Assembly (NCBI GenBank): GCA_001464065.1
Contig: LNDN01000007.1
Span: forward strand, 55,274-119,273
Source: Acidobacteria bacterium Ga0077522
GTDB lineage: Bacteria > Acidobacteriota > Vicinamibacteria > Vicinamibacterales > Vicinamibacteraceae
Length of the DNA stretch: 64,000 nt
Direction of reading: 5' to 3'
Shown here: in pieces, positions 24,418 to 33,159 of the stretch
Layout of the letters: each line of letters starts with the position of its first letter
Position numbering within the stretch: position 1 is the first letter of the stretch
Program-made: the position numbers and the translations under genes
The notes under the pieces: model-generated
Database searches by the model: none
Seen by the model: the letters and a program-made list of their open reading frames with translations, nothing else
Told to the model about the DNA's origin: nothing

Positions 24418-26109
24418 TCAGAGACTCATCACGTCGAACTGCTCGTGGTGCAGATAGGCGTCCGGCCGCACCGTCACCTTCCGCCCGACCACCTGCTCCA
24501 CCTCGCGGAGCACGCCACGCTCGTCGCCCTGCAGCGCTTCGGCAATCTCGGGGTTCACGCGCAGCAGCACGCCGTGGCCATCGAGGTCGTTGCCGACCTT
24601 GCGGAACTCGTTGAGGATCTCCTGGCAGACCGTGGCACTCGACTTGATCGTGCCCGTGCCCGAGCAATACGGGCACTGGTCGGTCATCAGGCGCTCGAGG
24701 CTCTGCTTGACGCGCTTGCGCGTGATGATGATGAGCCCGAAGTCCGACACCTGGATGGCCTTGCTCGGGGCGCGGTCGCGCCGCAGCTCCCCTTCCAGCG
24801 TCTGGAAGACCTTCTGCCGGTTCTTCTTGTCCTCCATGTCGATGAAGTCGAGGACGACGATGCCGCCCATGTCGCGCAGGCGGAGCTGCCGCACGATCTC
24901 CTTCACCGCCTCGAGGTTGGTCTTGAGGATGGTGTCCTCGAGGCGCCCGGTGGTCTTCTTGCCGACGTACCGCCCGGTGTTGACGTCGATCGCCACCAGC
25001 GCTTCGGTCTGGTTGATGACGATGTAGCCGCCCGACTTCAGCCAGACCTTGCTGCGGAGGGCCTTGTCGATCTCGGTGCGGACGCCGTACTCCTCGAAGA
25101 TCGGGAAGTCGCGCGTGTAGAGCTTCACGCGCGGCAGCATCGCCGGCATGATGCGCTCGACGAGCGAGGTCACCCGACGGAACTCCTCCGGCGAGTCGAT
25201 GCGGATGACGCTGAACTCGTCGGTCAGCAGGTCACGCAGCAGCTTCGCGACCAGGCTCTGCTCGCGGTAGATGACCGCGGGCGATCGCTGGGTCTCGGAC
25301 TTGTGCTTGATCTCCTTCCACACCTGGAGGAAGTAGTCGAGGTCGCCGAGGATGTCCGCGTCGGGGCGGTTGGCGGCCGCGGTGCGGATGATGACGCCAC
25401 CGTTGAAGGCGTGCAGTTCGCGGAACTGACGGACGATGCCGCGCAGGCGCGCGCGCTCTTCGCGCGACTCGATCTTCCGCGACACGCCGATGTGGTCGAC
25501 GGTCGGCATGAAGACCAGGAACCGTCCCGGAATCGTCACGTGCGAGGTGATCCGGGCGCCCTTGGTGCCGATGGGCTCCTTGACGACCTGCACGAGGACG
25601 TCCTGCCCTTCCTTGAGCAGGTCCTCGATGTTGGGCTGTGCCGCGCGCTCCTGCCGCTGGCGCCGGTCGCCGTTGCGCCCGGCCGCCTGCGCCGGCGGCG
25701 TGTGGCCGTTGGCGCCCTGCGAGGCCTCGTCGTCGCCGGCGCCGTCGTCGGGAGCGTCGGACTGGCGGGCGCGTCCGTCAGCGACATCCAGCCCGCCACC
25801 ATCGACGTCGCTGGCCAGCCCGGCCGCTACGTCGTCGGCGGGAGTGGACGGCTCGTCGGGGTCGTCCTCGAGTGCCTCGGCGGGCGTGATGACGTCCGAG
25901 ACGTAGAGGAACCCGTCACGCTCGAGCCCGAGGTCGATGAAGGAGGACTGCATGCCAGGCAGGACCTTCGAGACACGTCCCTTGTAGACGTTCCCGACCA
26001 CGCCCTGCTGGCGCTCCCGTTCCATGAAGAACTCGACGACCTGGTCGTCCTCGAGGATCGCGACCGCGGTTTCGCGGTCGGTCGCGGAGACAATCATCTC
26101 CTTGGTCAT
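24418..26109 (-). CDS. rng: Ribonuclease E/G family endoribonuclease
   Basis: A 563-residue RNase G-type endonuclease processing rRNA precursors and mRNA. The start MTKEMIVSA is the family N-terminus, so ATG 26109 is preferred over 26133. Catalytic Asp residues are in LVAIDVNTG and VVLDFIDMEDKKN, and the Zn-link that ties dimers is DQCPYCSGTG. An insertion of roughly 90 residues, acidic then Arg/Gln-rich (coded about 25610-25880), splits the S1 domain after DGFLYVSDV. Last gene of the cell-shape cluster, 147 bases after rodA. Confidence 0.93.
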   Translation of the reverse strand: MTKEMIVSATDRETAVAILEDDQVVEFFMERERQQGVVGNVYKGRVSKVLPGMQSSFIDLGLERDGFLYVSDVITPAEALEDDPDEPSTPADDVAAGLASDVDGGGLDVADGRARQSDAPDDGAGDDEASQGANGHTPPAQAAGRNGDRRQRQERAAQPNIEDLLKEGQDVLVQVVKEPIGTKGARITSHVTIPGRFLVFMPTVDHIGVSRKIESREERARLRGIVRQFRELHAFNGGVIIRTAAANRPDADILGDLDYFLQVWKEIKHKSETQRSPAVIYREQSLVAKLLRDLLTDEFSVIRIDSPEEFRRVTSLVERIMPAMLPRVKLYTRDFPIFEEYGVRTEIDKALRSKVWLKSGGYIVINQTEALVAIDVNTGRYVGKKTTGRLEDTILKTNLEAVKEIVRQLRLRDMGGIVVLDFIDMEDKKNRQKVFQTLEGELRRDRAPSKAIQVSDFGLIIITRKRVKQSLERLMTDQCPYCSGTGTIKSSATVCQEILNEFRKVGNDLDGHGVLLRVNPEIAEALQGDERGVLREVEQVVGRKVTVRPDAYLHHEQFDVMSL

Positions 26110-26256
26110 GCAGTACGCTCCCGGCGCCCGCACCGCCTGATCCGTGTGCTGGCACGCGCAGGGCGCGCGCCGACACGTGGAGCGCCGGCGACCCGGAGAG
26201 CACTCCGAGCACCCGCAGCACCATGTGCCACACGATCAGGCAGGACGTGGTCACCA

Positions 26257-27357
26257 TCAATTCGCGAAGCGCCGCATCCTCACGTTGAGGATGAGGCCGA
26301 AACTCATGAGTGTGGCGATCATCGACGAGCCGCCATAGCTCATCAGGGGCAAGGTGAGCCCCTTGACCGGCGCCAGGCCGGCCGACATCGCGATGTTGTA
26401 AATCACCTGAAAGGCGAAACACGAGATCAGGCCTGCCACGAGGTAGGCCCCGACGCGATCCCGGGCGAGTCGTGCCGCCTCGAGCGAGCGCAGCAGCACG
26501 AACAGGTAGAGCCCCAGCGTGGCGAGCACGCCGAGGAACCCGTGCTCCTCGGCGAGCACGGAATAGACGAAGTCGTTGTGGGCGACGGGCAGGAACTTGT
26601 ACTGCCCCTGCGTGCCGTTGAGGAACCCCTTGCCCGTGAGGCCGCCCGACCCCACGGTGATGCGGGCCTGGATCTGCTGGTAGCCCGCGCCGCGGGCGTC
26701 CTGCGCCGGATCCAGGAAGGTGACCACGCGCGACCGCTGGTAGTCCTGCAGCCCGTAGACCCAGGCCACCGGGGCGAGCAGCAGACACACGAGGACGGCG
26801 TAGCCGATGAGGCGCGTGCGCAAGCCGGCCGCGTACGCGATGCCGCCGAGCACCGGCAGCAGCGTGACCGCGGACCCGAGGTCCGGCTGGCGAGCGATGA
26901 GGAGGAAGGGAAGGAGGAGCACGCCCCCGGCGACGACGAGATCGCCGGTGCGCAGGGCCGAGAGCTTCTCCTGGCCGAACCAGGTGGCCAGCAGGAGCGC
27001 CAGCGCCGCCTTGGCGAACTCCGACGGCTGGAGGTTGAAGACGACGAGAGAGATCCAGCGGCGGGAGCCGCCGGCCACGACGCCGAAGAACAGGACGTAG
27101 ATCAGGAGGACGGCGATGGCCCCGTAGAAGACCGGGGCGTAGCCGGAGAGGGTGCGGTAGTCGATCAGGAGGACCACGGTCATGGCCACGAGGCCGATGC
27201 CGACGGCGGACAGCTGGGTGTAGAACTCGCGGCCCACGCGGGCGCGGAGGGGGTCGAAGGTGGTGCTGTAGATCATCAGCAACCCGACGAGACACAGCAG
27301 CAGCACGGCCGCCAGCAGGCTCCAGTCGAGGTGCTTGTAGAGTCGCTGTTCGAACAT
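26257..27357 (-). CDS. rodA: Peptidoglycan glycosyltransferase RodA
   Basis: A 366-residue SEDS-family glycan polymerase with about ten membrane helices that builds lateral wall peptidoglycan with PBP2. Recognisable parts are GLLMIYSTTFDP, the PSEFAKAALALLLA helix, RQPDLGSAVTLLPVL with the essential Asp, GLTGKGFLNGTQGQYKFLP and the AEEHGFLGV block. It starts 25 bases after the end of its partner PBP2 gene. Confidence 0.96.
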   Translation of the reverse strand: MFEQRLYKHLDWSLLAAVLLLCLVGLLMIYSTTFDPLRARVGREFYTQLSAVGIGLVAMTVVLLIDYRTLSGYAPVFYGAIAVLLIYVLFFGVVAGGSRRWISLVVFNLQPSEFAKAALALLLATWFGQEKLSALRTGDLVVAGGVLLLPFLLIARQPDLGSAVTLLPVLGGIAYAAGLRTRLIGYAVLVCLLLAPVAWVYGLQDYQRSRVVTFLDPAQDARGAGYQQIQARITVGSGGLTGKGFLNGTQGQYKFLPVAHNDFVYSVLAEEHGFLGVLATLGLYLFVLLRSLEAARLARDRVGAYLVAGLISCFAFQVIYNIAMSAGLAPVKGLTLPLMSYGGSSMIATLMSFGLILNVRMRRFAN

Positions 27358-27382
27358 CAGCCGGCCTCCGCGAATCGGGGCG

Positions 27383-29350
27383 TCATCGGTCGCCTCCCGT
27401 GCGGCTGGTCGACGCGGTCGCGGTGACCGGCGTCGCCGCGCGCGACGGCGCGGCTGGGCGCGGCCCGGCGGCGACGACCGTCGGCATGGGCGCCCTCGGT
27501 GCCACCGGTGTGCCCGGGAGGGGCGCCAGCGTCGGCAGCGGGCGTCCCTCCTCCTTGGCGAACCACGTCTCCATCATGAACTTGGCAATCGGCGCGGCCG
27601 AGTAGCCGTGTTCGGCATGCTCGGCGAACACGACCCCGGCAATCGTCGGGTTCTTGGCCGGCGCGAAGAAGACGAACCAGCCGTGGTCGCGGAGATCACG
27701 CCCGCCCTTGCCAGCCCTGGCCTTGCCCTGGTTGGAGATGACCTGCGCCGTGCCGGTCTTGCCGCCGACGTCGTAGCCGACGATGCGCCCGCGACCGCCG
27801 GTGCCCGCCCCGTTGACGACCATCCAGAGCCCCTCGCGGACGACCTCGACGTTCTCGTGCGCCATGCCGAGGTCGCGCTGCCCCGCGGGGGCCGGCAGCT
27901 GCTCCCAGCCCTTGCCGTTGTCGACGGCACGCACCAGGTGCGGCACGATGCGGGTGCCGCCGTTGGCCACCGACGCCATCATCACGGCCAGCGACACCGG
28001 CGTCACCGAGACCTGGCCCTGGCCGATGGCTACGGAGATGGTCTCGCCGGCGTACCACTTCTCGCCCGTCCGCTGCTTCTTCCAGGCCGTGGACGGCATG
28101 ATGCCCTGCGTCTCGTGCGGCAGGTCGATGCCGCTCATCTCGCCGAGCCCGAGTGCCGTCGCCCACTTGTGCATGCGGTCGACGCCGAGCAGGTTGCCGA
28201 GCGTGTAGAAGTACACGTTGCACGACTTCTCGAGCGCCTCGCGCATCGAGACCGAGCCGTGTCCGCCCGCCTTGTGGCACTTGAAGAAGCGCCCGTAGAA
28301 CGACGCGCCGCCCCCGCAGAAGATGCGGGTGTCCGGCGTGATGACGCCTTCTTCGAGGCCGGCGACGGCCACCGCAATCTTGAACAGCGAGCCCGGCGAG
28401 TACCGGCCCTGCACGGCGCGATTGTTGAGCGGCCGCAGGGGGTCGGTGAGCAGGCCGTTCCACTCGGCGCGGCCGATGCCTGCGGCGAACGAATTGGGAT
28501 CGTAGGCCGGCAGCGACGACAGTGCCAGGACCTCGCCCGTCGACGGCGCCAGCGCGATGGCGGCCCCACGGAATCCGTAGTGCCGGAACGCCTCCTCGGC
28601 GGCGCGCTGGACGTCGGCATCGATGGTCAGCTGCAGGCGACGCCCCTCGGTGGGCTCTTCCTCGCCCAGCACGTCGATCTCTCGCCCGCGGCTGTTGACG
28701 ATGACATGGCGGGCACCATCGGCGCCCATCAGGAGGGGGTTGTACGTCTGCTCGACGCCGGACTGGCCGACGACGGCGCCGCCCTGCACGTCCTTGTATT
28801 CCGGCCGCGCCAGCTGCGCGTCGGTGACTTCGCCGACATAGCCGATCAGATGTGCCGCCATCGAGGCGGGTGGATAGCGGCGCGTCGGCACCTTCTCGAC
28901 GATCACGCCCGGCAGTTCGAGCCGATGGGCCGCCACGGCCGCCATCTGCGACTCGGTGACGTCGCGCAGGACGACGGTGGGACGGTACGACGGCAGGCGC
29001 TTGCTGCGCTCGAGGGCGTCGGTGATGGTCTCGACGGGCACGCCGGTCAACTGGGCGACGTCGAGCGCCGTCCGCGCCAGGTCAGCGGTCTGCTCCCGGA
29101 CGATGGAGATGTTGAAGGCGAAGCGATTCTCGACGAGCACGGAGCCGCGGCGATCGAAGAGCACGCCGCGCGGCGCCGCCAGGGGCAGCGCCCGCTGGTG
29201 GTTGTTCTCCGCCATCTCGAGAAACTGCTGATGGCGGGCCACCTGGAAGTACCAGAACGCGATCGCCAGCGCGAGGAACACCGCCGCGAGGCTCCACTGG
29301 AGCACGCGCAGGCGCAGCGGCAGGTTCAGGCGATCCTCGGTGAACGGCAT
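27383..29350 (-). CDS. mrdA: Penicillin-binding protein 2 (elongasome transpeptidase)
   Basis: A 655-residue class B PBP cross-linking new peptidoglycan with RodA. A single membrane anchor lies at about residues 18-37, followed by a dimerisation/pedestal region and the transpeptidase domain. Ser321-xx-Lys324 is the catalytic SPGSLFK, Ser376 begins the SCN motif, and GGKTGTAQ is the KTG triad. A Pro/Ala/Thr-rich tail of about 50 residues follows the domain. ATG 29350 gives a short basic cytoplasmic N-terminus; an upstream start is possible. Confidence 0.96.
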   Translation of the reverse strand: MPFTEDRLNLPLRLRVLQWSLAAVFLALAIAFWYFQVARHQQFLEMAENNHQRALPLAAPRGVLFDRRGSVLVENRFAFNISIVREQTADLARTALDVAQLTGVPVETITDALERSKRLPSYRPTVVLRDVTESQMAAVAAHRLELPGVIVEKVPTRRYPPASMAAHLIGYVGEVTDAQLARPEYKDVQGGAVVGQSGVEQTYNPLLMGADGARHVIVNSRGREIDVLGEEEPTEGRRLQLTIDADVQRAAEEAFRHYGFRGAAIALAPSTGEVLALSSLPAYDPNSFAAGIGRAEWNGLLTDPLRPLNNRAVQGRYSPGSLFKIAVAVAGLEEGVITPDTRIFCGGGASFYGRFFKCHKAGGHGSVSMREALEKSCNVYFYTLGNLLGVDRMHKWATALGLGEMSGIDLPHETQGIMPSTAWKKQRTGEKWYAGETISVAIGQGQVSVTPVSLAVMMASVANGGTRIVPHLVRAVDNGKGWEQLPAPAGQRDLGMAHENVEVVREGLWMVVNGAGTGGRGRIVGYDVGGKTGTAQVISNQGKARAGKGGRDLRDHGWFVFFAPAKNPTIAGVVFAEHAEHGYSAAPIAKFMMETWFAKEEGRPLPTLAPLPGTPVAPRAPMPTVVAAGPRPAAPSRAATPVTATASTSRTGGDR

Positions 29351-29372
29351 CGATGTGTCTGGCCGCGCGCGC

Positions 29373-29897
29373 TCAGCGCGCCAGCCGTCGTCCTTCCGCG
29401 CGGCGGGTGTACTGGCGTCGCCGCCACCACTCCGGCCCACGCTCGATCATGCGGGTGGCCACCACGCCCACGAAGGCGTTCAACAGGCTCTGAATCAGCA
29501 AGTGGCGCCAGGGCCGCCCCATCCCGTGTCTCTCTATCATGGCGTACAGTCCGAGGAAACACACGCCGTGCAGCCAGGTCATGGCCACGAAGACCACCGC
29601 CCGGGGGATCACGCTGCTCACGATGAACTGCGTGGCGACCACGCCAGCGACGAATCCGGCCAGGGTCTTGGCCAGCCCGGCGACGCCCAGCACGCCGCCC
29701 GACAGCGCGTCCTGGCACAGGCCCGCGACCGTGCCGCTCACCAACCCCGCCGTCGGCCCGAAGAAGATCGCGGTGCCGACCACCACCACCAGCACCAGGT
29801 CCATCGCGATGACCCGGCCGAAGAGCTGATAGCCGACCACCGTCTGCAGCATCAGGGCCCCGACGATGGCGAGCGCGGCGAAGACGAGACGCGTCAT
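29373..29897 (-). CDS. mreD: Rod shape-determining protein MreD
   Basis: A 174-residue membrane protein with five or six helices, MreD of the elongasome. LVVVVGTAIFFGPTAGLVSGTVAGLCQD matches the family in position and content; the protein links MreC and MreB with the PBP2/RodA pair. The ATG overlaps mreC by ATGA (29894-29897). The C-terminus is short and basic (RRRQYTRRAEGRR). Confidence 0.9.
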   Translation of the reverse strand: MTRLVFAALAIVGALMLQTVVGYQLFGRVIAMDLVLVVVVGTAIFFGPTAGLVSGTVAGLCQDALSGGVLGVAGLAKTLAGFVAGVVATQFIVSSVIPRAVVFVAMTWLHGVCFLGLYAMIERHGMGRPWRHLLIQSLLNAFVGVVATRMIERGPEWWRRRQYTRRAEGRRLAR

Positions 29898-30796
29898 GGC
29901 ACCGGGACCGCAGGCACTGGGACCGCTGGCACCGATTCGCCGCTGGCCGCCGGGGCCGGCTGGGCGCCGGTGACGAGCAGGACGGCATCGAGCGACGAGA
30001 AGTCCACGCGCGGGCGGATGGCGATCAGCCGGTACATGCCCGATCCCCGCTCCACCTTCTCCACACGGCCGATGACGTACCCGCGCGGGTAGATGCCATC
30101 GAGCCCGGAGGTCATCACGAGGTCACCGGGCGAGACGTCGGCCAGGTTGGACACGTACTCCATCCGCAGCGGCGCGTCGGCCTCGCTCCCCACGACCACC
30201 CCGCCGGCGCCATTGCGATCGACGACGGCCCCGACCCCGGCGTTGCGGTCGATGATGAGCTGCACCTTGGCCTGATGCGATGCCGGCTCGTCGATCACGC
30301 GACCGACGACCCCGAGCGGCGACAGCACGGCCATGTCGCGCCGCACGCCATCGGCCGCGCCCTTGTCGATGGTCACGGTGCGGAAGGCCGCCGCCGGATC
30401 GGCGGCGATGACGCGGGCCGCCATCGTGGCCGGCAGTTCGGTGCGCTGCAGCTGGAGCAGTTGTTCGAGCTGCTCGGCCCGACGGGCCTGCGCGTTGGCG
30501 TGCTGCAGCTCGACGCCGAGCCGGTCCAGTTGCAGCTGCAGCGCGTCGGCGCGGGCCCGGTGGCCACGCAGGGCGACGTAGTTGCTCCAGGCCCCGGTCA
30601 CGCCCTGGGTGATGGACGCCGTCAGGGCCTGAACCCGCGACAGCGTGCCGAAGATCGTGGTCTCGAGCACGCTCGCGCCCTGCTGCGAGCTCACCTGCGC
30701 CGAAATCAGCAACAGGTGTCCGAGCAGCGCGGCGACCAGCAGGTAGCCGGTCCGCTTCTGGAACTCGAGGACGGGGCCGCGATCGTTGGTCAGCAC
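29894..30796 (-). CDS. mreC: Rod shape-determining protein MreC
   Basis: A 300-residue bitopic protein: cytoplasmic start, membrane helix at about residues 17-36, a coiled coil at about 75-115 (rich in Gln, Leu, Arg) and the two beta-barrel domains typical of MreC (VIAADPAAAFRTVTIDKG, VSPGDLVMTSGLDGIYPRGYVIG). It activates PBP2 in the elongasome. The last 12 residues, a Val-Pro/Ala repeat, are encoded by a 15-base tandem repeat and are not part of the fold. Confidence 0.94.
   Translation of the reverse strand: MLTNDRGPVLEFQKRTGYLLVAALLGHLLLISAQVSSQQGASVLETTIFGTLSRVQALTASITQGVTGAWSNYVALRGHRARADALQLQLDRLGVELQHANAQARRAEQLEQLLQLQRTELPATMAARVIAADPAAAFRTVTIDKGAADGVRRDMAVLSPLGVVGRVIDEPASHQAKVQLIIDRNAGVGAVVDRNGAGGVVVGSEADAPLRMEYVSNLADVSPGDLVMTSGLDGIYPRGYVIGRVEKVERGSGMYRLIAIRPRVDFSSLDAVLLVTGAQPAPAASGESVPAVPVPAVPVP
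29898..29934. repeat. 15-base tandem repeat at the mreC 3' end
   Basis: GGCACCGGGACCGCA, GGCACTGGGACCGCT, then GGCACCG. It encodes the Val-Pro-rich end of MreC and directly abuts the mreD start. Confidence 0.8.
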
Positions 30797-30812
30797 AGGG
30801 TCAGCACGCAGT

Positions 30813-30910
30813 CGGCCTTCGGCATTCGGCCTTGGGCCTTCGGTGACGGGTCCGGCAGGTCACGAAGGGCTTTCGGTGTCTCGAAGGCCGACGGCCGACG
30901 GCCCAAGGCC
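30813..30910. repeat. Inverted pair of four-unit heptamer arrays between mreB and mreC
   Basis: Left: CGGCCTT, CGGCATT, CGGCCTT, GGGCCTT (30813-30840). Right: GAAGGCC, GACGGCC, GACGGCC, CAAGGCC (30883-30910), its inverted counterpart. 42 bases lie between. The right array ends two bases before the mreB stop codon complement (30913). Confidence 0.9.
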
Positions 30911-30912
30911 GC

Positions 30913-31938
30913 TCAATCGATAGAGATCTTGCGGAGCAGGTTGAAGTCCGACAGCATGCGGCCGGCGCCGAGCACCACGGTGGACAGCGGGTCTTCCGCC
31001 ATCGCCACCGGCAGGCCGGTCTCCTCGCGCAGCCGCTTGTCCAGGTTCTTGAGCAGCGACCCGCCGCCGGTCAGCACGATGCCGCGGTCGACGATGTCGG
31101 CCGACAGCTCCGGTGGCGTGCGCTCGAGCGCGATCCGCACGGCGTCGACGATGACGTTGACGGTCTCGGCCAGGGCGCTGCGAATCTCGCTGTCGCTGAT
31201 GGTGATCGTCTTGGGCACGCCCTCGACGAGGTGGCGTCCCTTGATCTCCATCTCGCGCGGCTCCTCGAGCGGGAACGCCGAGCCGAGTTCCATCTTGATC
31301 TGCTCGGCGGTCCGCTCGCCGATCAGGAGGTTGTAGGTCTTCTTGATGTACTGGATGATCGCCTCGTCCATCTCGTTGCCGGCGACGCGCACCGCCTTGC
31401 TGTAGACGATGCCGGCCAGCGAGATGACGGCGATGTCGGTCGTGCCCCCGCCGATGTCCACGATCATGTTGCCCGACGGCTCGGTGATCGGCATCCCCGC
31501 GCCGATCGCCGCCGCCATCGCCTCCTCGACCAGGTGCACCTCGCTGGCCTTGGCTCGATAGGCGCTGTCCTTCACCGCCCGCTTCTCCACCTGCGTGATC
31601 TCGCTCGGCACGCCGATGACGATGCGCGGGCGCACCCACACGTTGCGGTTGTGCGCCTTCTTGATGAAGTACGTGAGCATCTTCTCGGTGACCTCGAAGT
31701 CCGCGATCACCCCGTCCTTCATCGGCTTGATGGCCACGATGTTGCCGGGCGTGCGCCCGAGCATGTCCTTGGCCTCCTTGCCGACGGCCTCGATGCGGCC
31801 GTTGACCTTGTTGATGGCGACGATGGAGGGCTCGTTGACGACGATGCCCTTGCCCCGGGCGTACACGCACGTGTTGGCGGTCCCCAGGTCGATGGCGAGG
31901 TCACTCGAGAACAACGAGAACAGCGAACGCAGGCTCAC
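30913..31938 (-). CDS. mreB: Rod shape-determining protein MreB
   Basis: A 341-residue bacterial actin that positions wall synthesis. Nucleotide-binding motifs are DLGTANTCVY (phosphate 1), VDIGGGTTDIAVI (phosphate 2) and LTGGGSLL (adenosine). The start MSLRSLFSLFSSDLAIDLGTA, with an amphipathic N-terminus for membrane contact, fixes GTG 31938. AAGGGGAG lies 12-19 bases upstream. GTG overlaps the stop of the diguanylate cyclase gene, so MreB is translationally coupled to it. Separated from mreC by the inverted heptamer arrays. Confidence 0.97.
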   Translation of the reverse strand: MSLRSLFSLFSSDLAIDLGTANTCVYARGKGIVVNEPSIVAINKVNGRIEAVGKEAKDMLGRTPGNIVAIKPMKDGVIADFEVTEKMLTYFIKKAHNRNVWVRPRIVIGVPSEITQVEKRAVKDSAYRAKASEVHLVEEAMAAAIGAGMPITEPSGNMIVDIGGGTTDIAVISLAGIVYSKAVRVAGNEMDEAIIQYIKKTYNLLIGERTAEQIKMELGSAFPLEEPREMEIKGRHLVEGVPKTITISDSEIRSALAETVNVIVDAVRIALERTPPELSADIVDRGIVLTGGGSLLKNLDKRLREETGLPVAMAEDPLSTVVLGAGRMLSDFNLLRKISID

Positions 31939-32987
31939 TCGGTCGTACTCCCCTTCTGGGCGGCCCTGCCGAGCAGGACCGCTCTGATGCCGTTGCGGCC
32001 ATGCCGCTTGACCCAGTACATCGCCTCGTCGGCGGTGCGGATCAAGTCGGCGGCCGCGTAAGTCGGACGGGTGACGGTGGCGACACCGACCGACACGGTC
32101 AGCCGCACCTGCACCCCTCGCCCCGAAAGAAACGTCTCGGCCGCGACCCGCTCCTGGATGCGGCGGGCCACACGGCTGGCATCCCGCCGGCTGGTGCCGG
32201 GCAGGACCACCACGAACTCGTCGCCGCCGTACCGCACCGGCGTATCGGTCAGCCGGACACAGGCCCGGAGCAGATGCCCCACTTCCACGAGCGTCAGGCT
32301 GCCCAGCAGGTGGCCGTGACGGTCGTTGACGCGCTTGAACGCGTCCAGATCGAGAAACACCAGGGACAGCGGGCGGCCGGTCCGCGCCAGGCGCGACAGC
32401 TCGCGTTCCACGGTGTGCTGCAGATGGCGCGCGTTGAACAACCCGGTCAGGTCGTCGATCGCCGCCAGCTGCCGGAGTCGGTCCAGGTGCTGCACCCGTT
32501 CGAGGGCCAGCCCGATGGGCTCCAGCACGTCGGGCCACAGGGCCTCCCCCGCGCCGGCCACATCCGGCGGACGCGGCGCCGGCGCCTCGTCGATGCCGAC
32601 GAGCACGCCTGCCACGTCTTTTCGGCCGCGGAGCGGCCACGCGACAGCGGCGGCGTCCGGTCCGGCGCCGAGGACGGCCCGCATCGACCCGGCGCTCCAG
32701 GGGGCCTGGGCCCGCAGGGCCGCGCCGGCGGCGGCCACGGCGGCCTGGCCGATGCGGCGCCCACGCGGCGCCCGGCCGAGCGGCTCCAGTCCGCGCGGGC
32801 CCGGCACGACGATCGTCCAGCTGGCCAGTGGCAGCCATTCCGACAGCCTGGCGACGATAAACCGTGCAAGAGCTGGCCCGGTGGCCGGCCGCTGCAGATC
32901 GAGCAGCCAGGCGTGCAACGCCTCGCGGGACGCCAAAGAGCGGCGTGCGGCGCGGGGAAGACGGGGCAGACCAAGGGCCAGGTTCAC
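31935..32987 (-). CDS. GGDEF diguanylate cyclase upstream of mreB
   Basis: A 350-residue cytoplasmic protein: an N-terminal region of about 170 residues that resembles a GAF-type sensor in size and strand pattern, then a complete GGDEF domain making c-di-GMP from two GTP. The active site is GGDEF at residues 254-258; RLTD at 245-248 is an intact inhibitory I-site at the standard five-residue distance. The C-terminal SVGVATV and DEAMYWVKRHGRN blocks are present. GTG 32987 is the first start after a Pro-rich, probably untranslated stretch. Its stop overlaps mreB (GTGA). Confidence 0.9.
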   Translation of the reverse strand: MNLALGLPRLPRAARRSLASREALHAWLLDLQRPATGPALARFIVARLSEWLPLASWTIVVPGPRGLEPLGRAPRGRRIGQAAVAAAGAALRAQAPWSAGSMRAVLGAGPDAAAVAWPLRGRKDVAGVLVGIDEAPAPRPPDVAGAGEALWPDVLEPIGLALERVQHLDRLRQLAAIDDLTGLFNARHLQHTVERELSRLARTGRPLSLVFLDLDAFKRVNDRHGHLLGSLTLVEVGHLLRACVRLTDTPVRYGGDEFVVVLPGTSRRDASRVARRIQERVAAETFLSGRGVQVRLTVSVGVATVTRPTYAAADLIRTADEAMYWVKRHGRNGIRAVLLGRAAQKGSTTE

Positions 32988-33076
32988 GACGTCGGGACTC
33001 GGGTCAGGTGGAGGCCGGGGCGGTGTACACGGGGGCACGGAGCGCCCCACATCATAGCCTTGCACATCCAGTGCCG

Positions 33077-33082
33077 TATAAT
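33077..33082 (+). promoter_or_regulatory. -10 box of the PpiD/SurA-like gene
   Basis: TATAAT preceded by CCG, 77 bases before the ATG. No good -35 box at 17 bases. The minus strand of this 172-base gap must also hold the promoter of the GGDEF-mreB operon. Confidence 0.45.
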
Positions 33083-33159
33083 GGCGGGTCTTTGTGCTGA
33101 CCGAGGCGCACTTCCGCGAGGAAGGCCCGAGACGCGTCAGCCCCCCGGAGAACGACTGT

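Noticed and set aside
26110..26256. A small gene between rodA and rng
   Set aside because: The 147-base gap has no frame with a ribosome-binding site and normal codon use; it is probably an untranslated spacer.
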